DNA from: an uncultured Christensenellaceae bacterium
GTDB lineage: Bacteria; Bacillota; Clostridia; Christensenellales; UBA3700
Direction: 5' to 3'
DNA: 43,886 nt
NCBI GenBank assembly: GCA_944380305.1
Contig: CALWHF010000032.1
Span: 1-43,886, forward strand
This document shows positions 1-7,947 of this stretch, piece after piece. The translations under genes were made by a program, and so were the position numbers. A model generated the notes under the pieces. The model had not been told where the DNA came from, did no database searches, and saw only the letters and a program-made list of their open reading frames with translations. How positions within the stretch are numbered: position 1 is the first letter of the stretch; each line of letters begins with the position of its first letter.

Positions 1-32
1 TACTTCTTTTGCTTTTGCCCTTTTTTTGCCAT
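1..32 (-). CDS. IS3-family transposase OrfA, N-terminus only (cut by window edge)
   Basis: Only ten codons are visible: ATG at 32-30 followed by MAKKGQKQKK. An N-terminus of the type M-A-K-K-G-Q is common in OrfA proteins of IS150-like elements, the helix-turn-helix half of a transposase that is joined to OrfB by programmed frameshifting. A GGAGG motif lies about nine bases upstream, and the IS-like terminal repeat lies just beyond it. The family call leans on this context because the visible protein is too short to judge alone. Confidence 0.45.
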   Translation of the reverse strand, partial: MAKKGQKQKK

Positions 33-74
33 AAAATATGCACCTCCAAAAGTGTCTAACTTTTGGGGTGCACA
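1..74 (-). mobile_element. End of an IS3-family (IS150-like) insertion sequence, continuing off the left edge
   Basis: On the minus strand the segment starts with TGTGCACCCCAAAAGTTAGA at about position 74, which resembles the terminal inverted repeats of IS150-group IS3 elements. It is followed by a ribosome binding site (GGAGG) and the first codons of a transposase-like ORF. Positions 40-72 form an imperfect palindrome (CCAAAAGT/ACTTTTGG around GTCTA). The element ends only about 37 bp after the stop codon of the padR-like gene, so it may have landed in that gene's terminator. The other end and any target duplication lie outside the window. Confidence 0.55.
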
Positions 75-111
75 TCAGATAAGCGGAGTTTTTCAAGTTT
101 TGCAATAAAAG

Positions 112-1845
112 TCAATTTACATGGTAGTGATTGCTCTTATAAAGCCTGTAATATATCGCTATGCCGATAGGGATTATAAGCAGGAAAATCAGCGGGATAA
201 ATACAGGGCGTACCATCGATCCTGCGTCGTCGATCCTTGCGCCGCACGCGAGAAAACCAACGAGAACTATAAGTATTATCGCGTTTATTATCACTATCAG
301 TGAATTGATCACCGCGTTTTTAGCGTTGAAATTCGCTTTTATACGCTTTTTGGGGTCTACGCAGTAAGCTACGAACATGACGATAGGATAGAGAAGCCCG
401 AGCGCGAGGAAACCGAACAACGCGCCTACGTTATGTCCGTACGTCACTGCGGTCGAGAAATACGCTATGATCACACCGATCGCGTAAACGAGATAGGTGA
501 GTATCGAACTGTCACGATTGAGCTTATTGCTGAAATAATACTGATTGATGTAATATTCGCTGGTATTCTTTTTGACGTACGGGCGCAGATTGTAGCCCTC
601 TGCCATCATTTTTGACTTGAGTTCGGAAGTGGACAGATAATCTATTTTTTCATCGTCCTGAGCCGAAGTGACGGCATTCGACGACGGCGTGACCTGAGTC
701 ATCGGCACGCTGTAAATACTGTCGAAACTGTCTATATAATTGACAGTCTGTCTGTTCGCGTAATCGTCGTATCTGCGATCGTCGAGGACTTCGGTCGAAT
801 ACGTCTTTTTCTCCTGAACAGGTTTAGGTTCGGGAGTCTGCCTTTCGTAAAGCCTGTCGAAAGCGGCGTTTTTGACATCTTCGTCTCTCTTGTCGTTACC
901 GTCGTCGACGTATACGGAATAAGCGGGGGTTTCTTCCGCTTCTTCACGGGTGTCTTCCACGCGTTCGTCGCCATAAAAGACGGCTTTAGGCGCGGGAGTA
1001 GGCTCGTTGTAAATTACGTCGTCTTCGACGTCTTCGGTTCCCGCGTCGTATTCTTCGGATACGTTGTCTTCGGGATCCGACGAATATTCTTCATAGCAGT
1101 CGTCGGATTCGCTTGCCGTGACATCGGCATCGGAAGAAGTTAAGTTCGTTTCTTCATCCCCGTAAATACCGCGATAATCGCGTTCTCCGTTGAATTCGCT
1201 CGTATATGCCGAATATCCTCTCTCGGACGGCACCACGGGTTTCTGATCGGGATAGGTCGTGCCGATGTAATCGTGGGGGATTTTGTCGTATTCGTCCACA
1301 GGGGGAGCGTCTGTTTCGGGAGGAATAGAGTATTCGTCGGGAGAAACCGACGAGTCGTCGGAATAAATGCGTTCACCTGGCGAAAGCTGCGGCGCAGAAA
1401 CCGTATCGGAATCGTCGAAATCGTCGTCGGAAGAAGATTTACTCCTTCTTGTCAAAGGTCTGAAATTGGAAGGATCGAAAGGCGCGACGTGTTTTTCGGG
1501 GTCGAATTCTTCGCTGGAAAGAAGGCTGTCGATTATCGTGCGACTGAACTCCCATTGATGTTGATCGCTTTCTAGGAATGCGCGACCCGCGGGCTGAAGG
1601 GAATAATAGACTCTCTGCGCGCCGTTGGACGTATCGCCTTTATAAGAGCGAATGTATCCCTGTTTCTCCAGTCGCTTAAGACAACTGTAAAGGGTAGGCT
1701 GCTTGAGAGTATACATACCTTTGCTTTTGTCTTTGATCTCGTTGAGTATCTCGTAGCCGTATTTATCCTCGTAGTAAAGCGACTTGAGGATGATAGTGTC
1801 TACATGACCTCTTATCAGATCTATATTTACGTTGGAATTATCCAT
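112..1845 (-). CDS. PadR-family transcriptional regulator with acidic linker and four-helix membrane C-terminus
   Basis: Residues 1 to about 110 form a PadR winged helix: recognition region near KQPTLYSCLKRLEKQGYI and wing near RVYYSLQPAGR. PadR proteins are usually about 110-200 residues, often repress transporter or stress genes and bind DNA as dimers. This one is 577 residues. Residues about 115-400 are highly acidic, rich in Asp, Glu, Ser, Tyr and Pro, and look disordered. A more ordered stretch around 400-440 (STSELKSKMMAEGYNLRPYV) precedes about four hydrophobic helices (roughly 450-465, 473-495, 512-535, 548-567). The regulator is therefore probably held at the membrane with its DNA-binding head in the cytoplasm. 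It is monocistronic, with a promoter 32 bases upstream. The target genes are unknown. The PadR call is strong; the sensing role is inference. Confidence 0.8.
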   Translation of the reverse strand: MDNSNVNIDLIRGHVDTIILKSLYYEDKYGYEILNEIKDKSKGMYTLKQPTLYSCLKRLEKQGYIRSYKGDTSNGAQRVYYSLQPAGRAFLESDQHQWEFSRTIIDSLLSSEEFDPEKHVAPFDPSNFRPLTRRSKSSSDDDFDDSDTVSAPQLSPGERIYSDDSSVSPDEYSIPPETDAPPVDEYDKIPHDYIGTTYPDQKPVVPSERGYSAYTSEFNGERDYRGIYGDEETNLTSSDADVTASESDDCYEEYSSDPEDNVSEEYDAGTEDVEDDVIYNEPTPAPKAVFYGDERVEDTREEAEETPAYSVYVDDGNDKRDEDVKNAAFDRLYERQTPEPKPVQEKKTYSTEVLDDRRYDDYANRQTVNYIDSFDSIYSVPMTQVTPSSNAVTSAQDDEKIDYLSTSELKSKMMAEGYNLRPYVKKNTSEYYINQYYFSNKLNRDSSILTYLVYAIGVIIAYFSTAVTYGHNVGALFGFLALGLLYPIVMFVAYCVDPKKRIKANFNAKNAVINSLIVIINAIILIVLVGFLACGARIDDAGSMVRPVFIPLIFLLIIPIGIAIYYRLYKSNHYHVN

Positions 1846-1876
1846 GTCGTATCTCCCGATTTTCTCCTATAAATTA

Positions 1877-1905
1877 ATAATACTATAACAGAGTAGTCAA
1901 GTCAA
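1877..1905 (-). promoter_or_regulatory. Sigma-A-type promoter of the padR-like gene
   Basis: On the minus strand TTGACT (1905-1900), 17 bases and TATTAT (1882-1877) match sigma-A spacing. The TTGAC pentamer is duplicated (TTGACTTGAC). A GGGAG motif precedes the ATG at 1845. PadR genes are often autoregulated, but no clear ATGT-N8-ACAT-type operator was recognised here. Confidence 0.65.
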
Positions 1906-3237
1906 ATGAAACGTGATTTTTATTATAAAAATAAAAAAGATTTGTAAAAATAATTATAAATTAATCGTGAAAATATAACAATTTAGCCAATTTATCGCTT
2001 ATAAACAACAAATAGATATAGAACACGGTGTTATCGAAAGGAAACTGGAGAAACTGTTTACATACAAGCGATAAAAGCAAGAATAATTCGTCGACAGTAA
2101 AATCAATTCGATAATATAATTATATATTGTCTTATAAATAAGACAGACTGAAATGCAGACATATCCGTCATACGATCGGCAAATAAAGAAAGACAAAGCA
2201 ATGAAGAGCATACGACTGGCTACGGTCAAACCGTCTTATATTAGCCGCGGCAATTATCTGAAAAAGATCAAAATGCACGCTAAAAAACGGCAAAATAGAC
2301 GATTTGGCGGTGTTTTTTGTATATAAAATCGCAAAAGGTATTTATCGCTCTGAAGCAATATTTCGATGCTACGAGATTCTCAACGGAAATCATTTGATAA
2401 ATATTGCTTGACGTTGCAGCTTGAAAAATATCTGCAAGAGAGAAGGTCGAAAGAGAGCGGAATACAAAAAGATAATGGTAGAAGAAATAAGAAAACAGAC
2501 GCGTCTTGGTTATCCGAACAAGGCGGGCATAAGAAAAGTAAACGAAAAATATATGGACCAAATAAGATATTATAGGAACGTTTTTCATTGAATTTCCTGA
2601 GAAAACAGAGTATCGACTCTTTTCTAAACTATTCGCAAAACACAACTTTTGCGAAATGATAGCGGTAAAATATCAAGAAAAAGGGGTTATTTCGACGAAT
2701 TTTGCGATTTATTGTAATTTATTGCGAAATCTTAATTATCAGAACAAACGATGATTCGAATAAATTTTTTCGCTGAATTTTATTGACGATCCGTATTTCG
2801 CGAAAATCGATTCGTTTTAATATGTCTCTGTCGCATGACGAATTTTTCGATCGTATCGCGCTTTTACCGATATACTGTTTCAAATAAAATTCTTAAAATG
2901 ATAAGGACGCACGATCGCCCGTTTTAATATTGAGCGCGAATCGACTGTAAAATCGACTCGACCTGAGAAAATTAGACGCACAATTTACCGTACGCGTCTT
3001 ATTACTTACTATATCGGGTCAACTTCAGCCTGAACTTTGTCTCGGATATATCAAATCGTCGCAGCCGATCCGTCTTATCGAATGATTTATTCGAATTTTC
3101 TGCAATGATTAACGTTTTATTTTCATAACGACCGAATTCTTATGCATTATGCTCCGCTTTATCAACGGTTTGAGTCAGTCCGAGATGCTTTGACTTACGT
3201 TAATTCAATGCTATTTGTTCGCATAATCCTAAATCCG
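1906..3237. other. Long AT-rich intergenic region without a convincing gene
   Basis: About 1.3 kb between two opposite-facing promoters. Open frames here are short, lack ribosome binding sites and have an odd composition. The only stretch with protein-like texture is a plus-strand frame of about 60 codons that opens after a TGA near 2410 and ends at 2591. Its only ATG is at 2475, giving 38 basic residues (MVEEIRKQTRLGYPNKAG...). It has no ribosome binding site and no family I recognise; it may be a decayed gene end. No tRNA, rRNA, CRISPR or clear terminator was seen. Confidence 0.5.
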
Positions 3238-3266
3238 TTGATTTCACGCCCTGTCGGTGTTATAAT
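3238..3266 (+). promoter_or_regulatory. Probable sigma-A promoter of the tyrosine recombinase gene
   Basis: TTGATT (3238-3243), 17 bases, TATAAT (3261-3266). It would give a leader of about 75 bases before the ATG at 3350. A second TATAAT at 3305-3310 lacks a good -35 box. The ribosome binding site of the gene is weak (ACGGTG). Confidence 0.5.
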
Positions 3267-3349
3267 TTATTCAGATGGGACATGAACGCGTTTCTGATTT
3301 GATATATAATCGAACTGCACGTAAAACGTAATGATCCTTACGGTGAAAA

Positions 3350-4411
3350 ATGGCTGAAAAGACTTATTTTGATCAAAGAAACATAGACAATACGCGCAAA
3401 CTCCGAGAAATACGCCGAGATCTGCCGCCCCTTTGCAACGAATTTTTCGTCGGTATCGAAAACAGGACGTCTGTCCTGACTCGTCTCGCATACGCATACG
3501 ATCTCAGGATATTCTTTTATTATCTCTTTACCGAAACTACGAAATTCGCCTCATACGACGCCAAAAACTTCGATTTTTCGGCTCTCGAACAAGTAAATAC
3601 CGCCGACATCGAGCTTTTTATGGAATATCTCAGTTATTATAAATTCGGAGGCAAAGAATACGTCAATACCGAAAAGACAAAGGCGCGTAAACTTGCATCG
3701 ATAAAGTCGTTTTTCAAATATTTTTACAACAAAGACAAACTCCCTGCCGATCCCGCATCCAAGGTTTTGACGCCTAAAATCCACGACAAACCGATAATAA
3801 GGCTGGATTCGGACGAAGTCTCGCAGCTCCTAGACGAAGTGGAAACGGGCGCGAATCTGCCTTCGAGACGTCAGGAATCCTTCCACGACAAGACGAAACT
3901 GCGCGATCTCGCTATAGTTACTCTGTTTCTCGGCACGGGAATCCGTATCAGCGAGCTTGTAGGACTCGACGTAAACGACATTGATTTCAATATAAACGGT
4001 TTCAAAGTGACGAGAAAAGGCGGCAATCAATCGATATTGTACTTTTCGCAAGAGGTCGCAGACGCTCTTATCGCTTATCTGGACGAACGCTCCGCCGATC
4101 CTGCGCTTGACAACGAATCTGCTCTTTTTCTCTCTCTTCAGAAGAAACGTATGGGCGTCAGAAGCGTAGAAAAACTCGTCAAGAAATACGCAAAACTGAT
4201 CACACCTCTCAAGCACATCACTCCGCATAAACTGCGCAGCACCTACGGCACCGAACTTTATCAGGAAACCGGCGACATTTACGTCGTTGCCGAAGTTCTC
4301 GGACATCGCGATATAAACACAACTAAACGCCATTACGCCGCTATCAGCGACGATATAAAACGCAGTGCCGCGCAAAAAGTCACTCTAAGACACAAAAAGA
4401 AAGAAGATTAA
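3350..4411 (+). CDS. Tyrosine recombinase, XerC/XerD-like
   Basis: A 353-residue site-specific recombinase that cuts and rejoins DNA through a 3'-phosphotyrosyl intermediate. The catalytic set is complete: R199 (GTGIRISEL), K223 (TRKGGN), H293 and R296 (TPHKLRSTYG), H319 (LGHRD) and nucleophile Y329 (KRHYA). Residues about 30-140 form the SAM-like core-binding domain. Length and layout match chromosomal Xer-type enzymes rather than the longer integrases of conjugative elements, and no excisionase or attachment site is seen nearby. It lies upstream of lexA in the same orientation, but lexA has its own promoter. Whether it is the dimer-resolving Xer of this cell or a paralogue cannot be told from one locus. 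No LexA box was found in front of it. Confidence 0.88.
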   Translation: MAEKTYFDQRNIDNTRKLREIRRDLPPLCNEFFVGIENRTSVLTRLAYAYDLRIFFYYLFTETTKFASYDAKNFDFSALEQVNTADIELFMEYLSYYKFGGKEYVNTEKTKARKLASIKSFFKYFYNKDKLPADPASKVLTPKIHDKPIIRLDSDEVSQLLDEVETGANLPSRRQESFHDKTKLRDLAIVTLFLGTGIRISELVGLDVNDIDFNINGFKVTRKGGNQSILYFSQEVADALIAYLDERSADPALDNESALFLSLQKKRMGVRSVEKLVKKYAKLITPLKHITPHKLRSTYGTELYQETGDIYVVAEVLGHRDINTTKRHYAAISDDIKRSAAQKVTLRHKKKED

Positions 4412-4445
4412 AGCGACTTCTTTATTAAAATGATAGTATTTTCTG

Positions 4446-4474
4446 TTGCAAAATGTGAACATATGTGCTAAAAT
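4446..4474 (+). promoter_or_regulatory. lexA promoter with LexA box in the spacer (autoregulation)
   Basis: TTGCAA (4446-4451), 17 bases, TAAAAT (4469-4474). The spacer contains TGAACATATGTGCT (4456-4469), a close match to the Gram-positive LexA operator CGAAC-RNRY-GTTCG with mismatches in the outer and right-half bases. A repressor sitting between the -35 and -10 boxes is the classical arrangement for LexA autorepression. Transcription should start near 4481. Confidence 0.75.
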
Positions 4475-4477
4475 ATA

Positions 4478-4494
4478 CTCAGAACAGTTCTGAG
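4478..4494. promoter_or_regulatory. Perfect 17-bp palindrome at the lexA transcription start and ribosome binding site
   Basis: CTCAGAACAGTTCTGAG is a perfect inverted repeat about a central A. It lies directly behind the -10 box, and its last bases (GAG) are the first bases of the ribosome binding site GAGGTG (4492-4497). It contains GAAC and GTTC half-sites like a LexA box, but with a 1-bp instead of a 4-bp gap. It may be a second operator or, if transcription starts upstream, a hairpin that hides the ribosome binding site. Confidence 0.5.
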
Positions 4495-4501
4495 GTGTAT
4501 T

Positions 4502-5134
4502 ATGGCAAACGCTAAAACACAGGAAAAACTCGATAAAACGCTTGCGTTTATCAAAGAATTCGTCAAAAGCAATAGCTATCCGCCCAGCGTGCGCGAGATA
4601 TGCAAAGCCGTAGGTTTCAAATCCACGGCATCGGTTCAATACTACCTCGACAAACTCGAAGAACAGAATCTGATAAAACGCTCGCTGTCAAAAAACAGAA
4701 CGATCGAGCTTGTAAACAACGATGACGACGATGCGCCGTCTTTCGCGACACTCCCTCTGCTCGGCAATATCGCGGCAGGTCAGCCTCTTTTTGCAGGCAT
4801 AAACAACGACGAAAGCGTACACGTTCCCGCCGATTATTTCAATCTGGACGACGAGATGTTTTGTCTTACAGTCAAAGGTGAAAGTATGCGCGACGTCGGC
4901 ATTCTAAACGGCGATTGCGTACTCATAAAGCGTCAGAGCACGGCACGCGAAGGCGAAATAATCGTCGCACTCATAGACAACAACGAAGTGACTCTCAAGC
5001 GTTTCTATAAAAAGGACGGCAAGATAGTCCTCCACCCCGAAAACTCCGCAATGGACGACATTATAGTCGACAACACTCACGATTTTGCAATCCTGGGTGT
5101 CGCAAAAGGACTTATGCGCAACAGGATATTCTGA
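4502..5134 (+). CDS. lexA: LexA, SOS-response repressor
   Basis: This 210-residue protein is the self-cleaving repressor of DNA-damage genes. Residues 1-70 form the winged helix domain (PPSVREICKAVGFKSTASVQ is the HTH). The linker and cleavage loop hold the scissile Ala92-Gly93 bond (NIAAGQPL). The catalytic dyad is S128 (GESMRD) and K166 (NEVTLKRF). RecA filaments trigger self-cleavage. The length is normal for Firmicutes LexA. The start at 4502 has a good GAGGTG ribosome binding site. It has its own promoter with a LexA box and a strong terminator, so it is monocistronic. LexA-like boxes also lie downstream of it (5368-5683). Confidence 0.97.
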   Translation: MANAKTQEKLDKTLAFIKEFVKSNSYPPSVREICKAVGFKSTASVQYYLDKLEEQNLIKRSLSKNRTIELVNNDDDDAPSFATLPLLGNIAAGQPLFAGINNDESVHVPADYFNLDDEMFCLTVKGESMRDVGILNGDCVLIKRQSTAREGEIIVALIDNNEVTLKRFYKKDGKIVLHPENSAMDDIIVDNTHDFAILGVAKGLMRNRIF

Positions 5135-5163
5135 CGTCAACCGCACTTTCAACGAACAATACG

Positions 5164-5194
5164 ATCCGTCGCTTTTCGCGACGGATTTCTTTTG
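5164..5194 (+). terminator. Rho-independent terminator of lexA
   Basis: A perfect 9-bp stem ATCCGTCGC / GCGACGGAT with loop TTTTC (5164-5186), followed by a T-rich tail. Confidence 0.85.
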
Positions 5195-5367
5195 TCGAGA
5201 TATAACCTACTCTTCTACTGGCTCTGTAGAGTGTTTTTCTTTTTTTTTCGCAATTAATACCGTATGTCGAAACAAAATTATACGTTTTCTTGTTGAAATT
5301 AAAATCACAATGACCGTCAAAAGCACGAAAATGCGATTTTGACAACACGCCCGTGTTCGTTATACGT

Positions 5368-5683
5368 CGAAAATACGTTCGCATTTTGCCGCATCACACA
5401 CATATTTGCAGATATATGAACAAACCGATCGTCACAGCGTATTACCCGTGTAGGTTTTGCATCGAATATACGTTCGCATTCAGTATCGCGACCACGATTT
5501 TTCATCGGGCATTTATTATAGAAGCGTTTTTCGGATACGACGAATATACGTTCGCCATCGCTAAAACCTTATAAAAAACCGTACGAATATACGTTCATAT
5601 TATATTTTCAGCCGTAAACCGAAATAAGAATCGGTCTCGTTAGCGTATACTGTCATATTCGGATTGCTAAAAACGTATGTTCG
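5368..5683. promoter_or_regulatory. Cluster of five LexA-box-like palindromes in a gene-free block
   Basis: The copies are CGAAAATACGTTCG (5368-5381), CGAATATACGTTCG (5463-5476 and 5541-5554), CGAATATACGTTCA (5584-5597) and AAAACGTATGTTCG (5670-5683). Against CGAAC-RNRY-GTTCG the first three differ by one base each, always at position 5, and the last two by two bases. The core is ATAC or GTAT every time. The block 5195-5687 sits between the terminators of two converging units. I found no good promoter or gene in it. Binding by LexA is inference from the match and the position next to lexA. Other readings are the relic of a lost SOS gene or another repeat family. Confidence 0.5.
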
Positions 5684-5687
5684 GGAT

Positions 5688-5717
5688 AAAAAAATCCGAC
5701 GGTATGAACGCCGTCGG
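5688..5717 (-). terminator. Rho-independent terminator of the miaB-mutS-mutL-miaA-ynbB operon
   Basis: On the minus strand the stem CCGACGG / CCGTCGG (5717-5696) with an 8-base loop is followed by seven T residues (5694-5688). It lies 84 bases after the ynbB stop codon. Confidence 0.85.
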
Positions 5718-5801
5718 TGAATGTTTGTGTCGATTGACAGATATACGAATAATATCAAAACAGACATCGCCTCAATATTTGCAAACAAAATTATTATGAC
5801 G

Positions 5802-7037
5802 TCATTTGTTTTCAAGCACGCTTTGCAGGCAATACATCGCCGCGAGTTTGACGTGTTCGTACGTCAGACCTCCTTGCAGATAAGCGATATAGGGCTTTTT
5901 TATCGGAGAATCGGCAGAAAGCTCGATCGACGCGCCAGCGACAAACGTGCCTGCCGCCATGATGACCTGATGCTCGTATCCCGGCATATCCCAGGGGAAC
6001 GGCGTGACGTTGCTGTCTACGGGAGACGCTTTCTGTACCGCACGGCAAAACGCGATGAGTTCGTCTTCGGTATCGAACATTATCGAGCGGATGATGTCTT
6101 TACAGTCGCTGTCGGGACGAGGCATGGTTTTGTATCCGACGCTGTCGAAAACTTCGCCGAAAAGCACGCTGCCTTTCAATGCCTGCATTGTAACGTGCGG
6201 AGCGAGGAAAAGACCCTGATAAAATTCGCGGTAACCGTACGCATACGAGCCTACCTCCATGCCTATCGACGGAGACGTGAGTCTGTACGCGACCTGATCG
6301 ACGATCTCCTTTTTGCCGCAGACGTAACCGCCGCTCGGTGCGATACCGCCGCCTATATTTTTTATAAGCGATCCCGCAATGACGTCGACACCGACTTCGG
6401 TCGGTTCGACGGTGTCTACGAATTCACCGTAGCAATTATCGCACATTACGACGACGTCTGACTTGAGCTGCTTGACGAATTTCGCCATCTTGCCTATCTC
6501 ACGGACGTCAAGTGCGTCGCGCCATTCGTAGCCTCTGGATCTTCCGACGAAAACCAGTTTCGTTTTGTCAGTGATCGCCGCTTTTATCGCATCGTAATCG
6601 AAAGCTCCGTTTTTAAGCCCGACCTGCCTATAAGTCACGCCGAAATCCTTAAGCGAGCCGATATTGTTGCCTAGGATCACCTCTTTCAAAGTGTCGTAAG
6701 GCGCGCCGCTGACAGCAAGCATTTCGTCTCCCGGACGCAAGATCCCGTAAAGAGTTACGGTCAGCGCGTGCGTACCCGAAACGATGAGCGGCGAAACGAT
6801 CGCCGAGTCTGCACCGAAAACTTCGGCAAAAAGTTTGCACAGCGTGTCTCTGCCGATGTCGTCGTAGCCGTAGCCGTTGGTCTGAGCGAAATGTCTCTGA
6901 CCTACGTTGTGGTTGCGAAATGCGTCCAGAACTTTGTTTTGATTTTCAAGCGCGGTGCGCTCTAGTTTCGCGAAAGCGTTTTTGCAACGCTCTTCCGCGT
7001 GTTCAACAATTTCGATTATCTTTTCGTCAAACTGCAT
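5802..7037 (-). CDS. ynbB: PLP-dependent YnbB / 'aluminium resistance' family protein (methionine gamma-lyase family)
   Basis: A 411-residue fold-type I PLP enzyme of the family Met_gamma_lyase (YnbB). The PLP-binding lysine is K226 (AGSLIKNIGGG), and the ring-binding aspartate is D200 (VMCDNCYGEF). The N-terminal part (FAQTNGYGYDDIGRD) and the phosphate-binding SGTHA at 88-92 are typical. Family members are usually annotated from an old aluminium-resistance link or as C-S lyases, but the true substrate is not established. It is the last gene of the miaB-mutS-mutL-miaA operon, starting 4 bases after the miaA stop. YnbB close to miaA is a recurrent Firmicutes arrangement. The length is normal. 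Confidence 0.85.
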   Translation of the reverse strand: MQFDEKIIEIVEHAEERCKNAFAKLERTALENQNKVLDAFRNHNVGQRHFAQTNGYGYDDIGRDTLCKLFAEVFGADSAIVSPLIVSGTHALTVTLYGILRPGDEMLAVSGAPYDTLKEVILGNNIGSLKDFGVTYRQVGLKNGAFDYDAIKAAITDKTKLVFVGRSRGYEWRDALDVREIGKMAKFVKQLKSDVVVMCDNCYGEFVDTVEPTEVGVDVIAGSLIKNIGGGIAPSGGYVCGKKEIVDQVAYRLTSPSIGMEVGSYAYGYREFYQGLFLAPHVTMQALKGSVLFGEVFDSVGYKTMPRPDSDCKDIIRSIMFDTEDELIAFCRAVQKASPVDSNVTPFPWDMPGYEHQVIMAAGTFVAGASIELSADSPIKKPYIAYLQGGLTYEHVKLAAMYCLQSVLENK

Positions 7038-7041
7038 ATTT

Positions 7042-7947
7042 TTATCCTTTTATGAATTCCTGTACCGTTTCAAAAATTATTTCTCTGTCTTCGGGGGCTA
7101 TCCAATGCGCGAACGGATAACGCCTCAGCCAAGTTATCTGTCGTTTAGCGTATCTGCGCGTATTGTGCTTGATAAGTTCTTTGACTTCTTCAAGCGACGC
7201 GTTGCCGTCGAAATAGTCGAAAAATTCTTTATATCCGATGGCTTGCATGCTTTGAGAATTTTTATCGACGACGCCGCGATCGACGAGATCTTTCACTTCA
7301 CGCTCGAGACCCGACGCAAACATACGTTCAACTCTTTCGTCGATGTTTTCGTACAGCTTTTTTCTGTTCGTATCGAGAGCTATCAGGCAGACGTCGTACT
7401 GCGGTTTTTTCAGTTCGTCTTTATTTTTCGTATCTCCCGAGATCTCGATTATTTCGAGAGCACGTATCAGTCTTTTTGTATTGTTGGGATGTATCTTTGC
7501 CGCGTCGACGGGATCGAGTTCGGCAAGTCTCGCGTGCAGCTTTTCAGCACCGCATTCATCCAATTCTTTCAAAAGTCTTTCGCGCACTTTCTCGTCTTTG
7601 TTGACGGCAAAATTCAGCGGATATATCAGCGATTCGATATATAACCCCGTACCTCCTGCGACGACGGGAAGTCTGCCTCTCGAATATATATCGTCGATAA
7701 CGCGTTTTGCCGCTTCGGAATACTCGCATACGCTGTATTCTTCTCCCGCGTCCGCAACGTCAAGCATATGATGGGGAACGCCCTGCATTTCGTCTGCGGA
7801 GATCTTTGCCGTTCCCACGTTGAGATCTCTGTATATCTGCATGCTGTCGCAGGATATTATTTCACCGTTGAAACGCTTTGCAAGTTCTATGGCAAGAGCG
7901 GATTTCCCCGACGCGGTCGGTCCCGCGACTATCAGGATCTTTTTCAT
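7042..7947 (-). CDS. miaA: tRNA dimethylallyltransferase MiaA
   Basis: This 301-residue enzyme transfers a dimethylallyl group to N6 of A37 in tRNAs reading UNN codons, the step before methylthiolation by MiaB, whose gene heads the same operon. The P-loop GPTASGKS is at residues 9-16. DSMQIYRDLNVGTAK is the conserved tRNA/A37 binding segment, and the C-terminus carries RRYAKRQITWLRR. The reading frame stays open upstream, but the start is the ATG at 7947. It overlaps the mutL stop (ATGA) and begins the conserved MKKILIVAGPTASGKS, so translation is probably coupled to mutL. No hfq gene follows, unlike many Firmicutes. Confidence 0.95.
   Translation of the reverse strand: MKKILIVAGPTASGKSALAIELAKRFNGEIISCDSMQIYRDLNVGTAKISADEMQGVPHHMLDVADAGEEYSVCEYSEAAKRVIDDIYSRGRLPVVAGGTGLYIESLIYPLNFAVNKDEKVRERLLKELDECGAEKLHARLAELDPVDAAKIHPNNTKRLIRALEIIEISGDTKNKDELKKPQYDVCLIALDTNRKKLYENIDERVERMFASGLEREVKDLVDRGVVDKNSQSMQAIGYKEFFDYFDGNASLEEVKELIKHNTRRYAKRQITWLRRYPFAHWIAPEDREIIFETVQEFIKG

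Noticed and set aside
2280..2645. 121-codon minus-strand frame in the AT-rich gap
   Set aside because: Phe/Tyr-rich composition typical of AT-rich non-coding DNA, no ribosome binding site and no promoter.
5721..6461. A 246-codon plus-strand frame opposite ynbB
   Set aside because: It shadows the well-supported PLP enzyme on the minus strand and has no ribosome binding site or recognisable domain.
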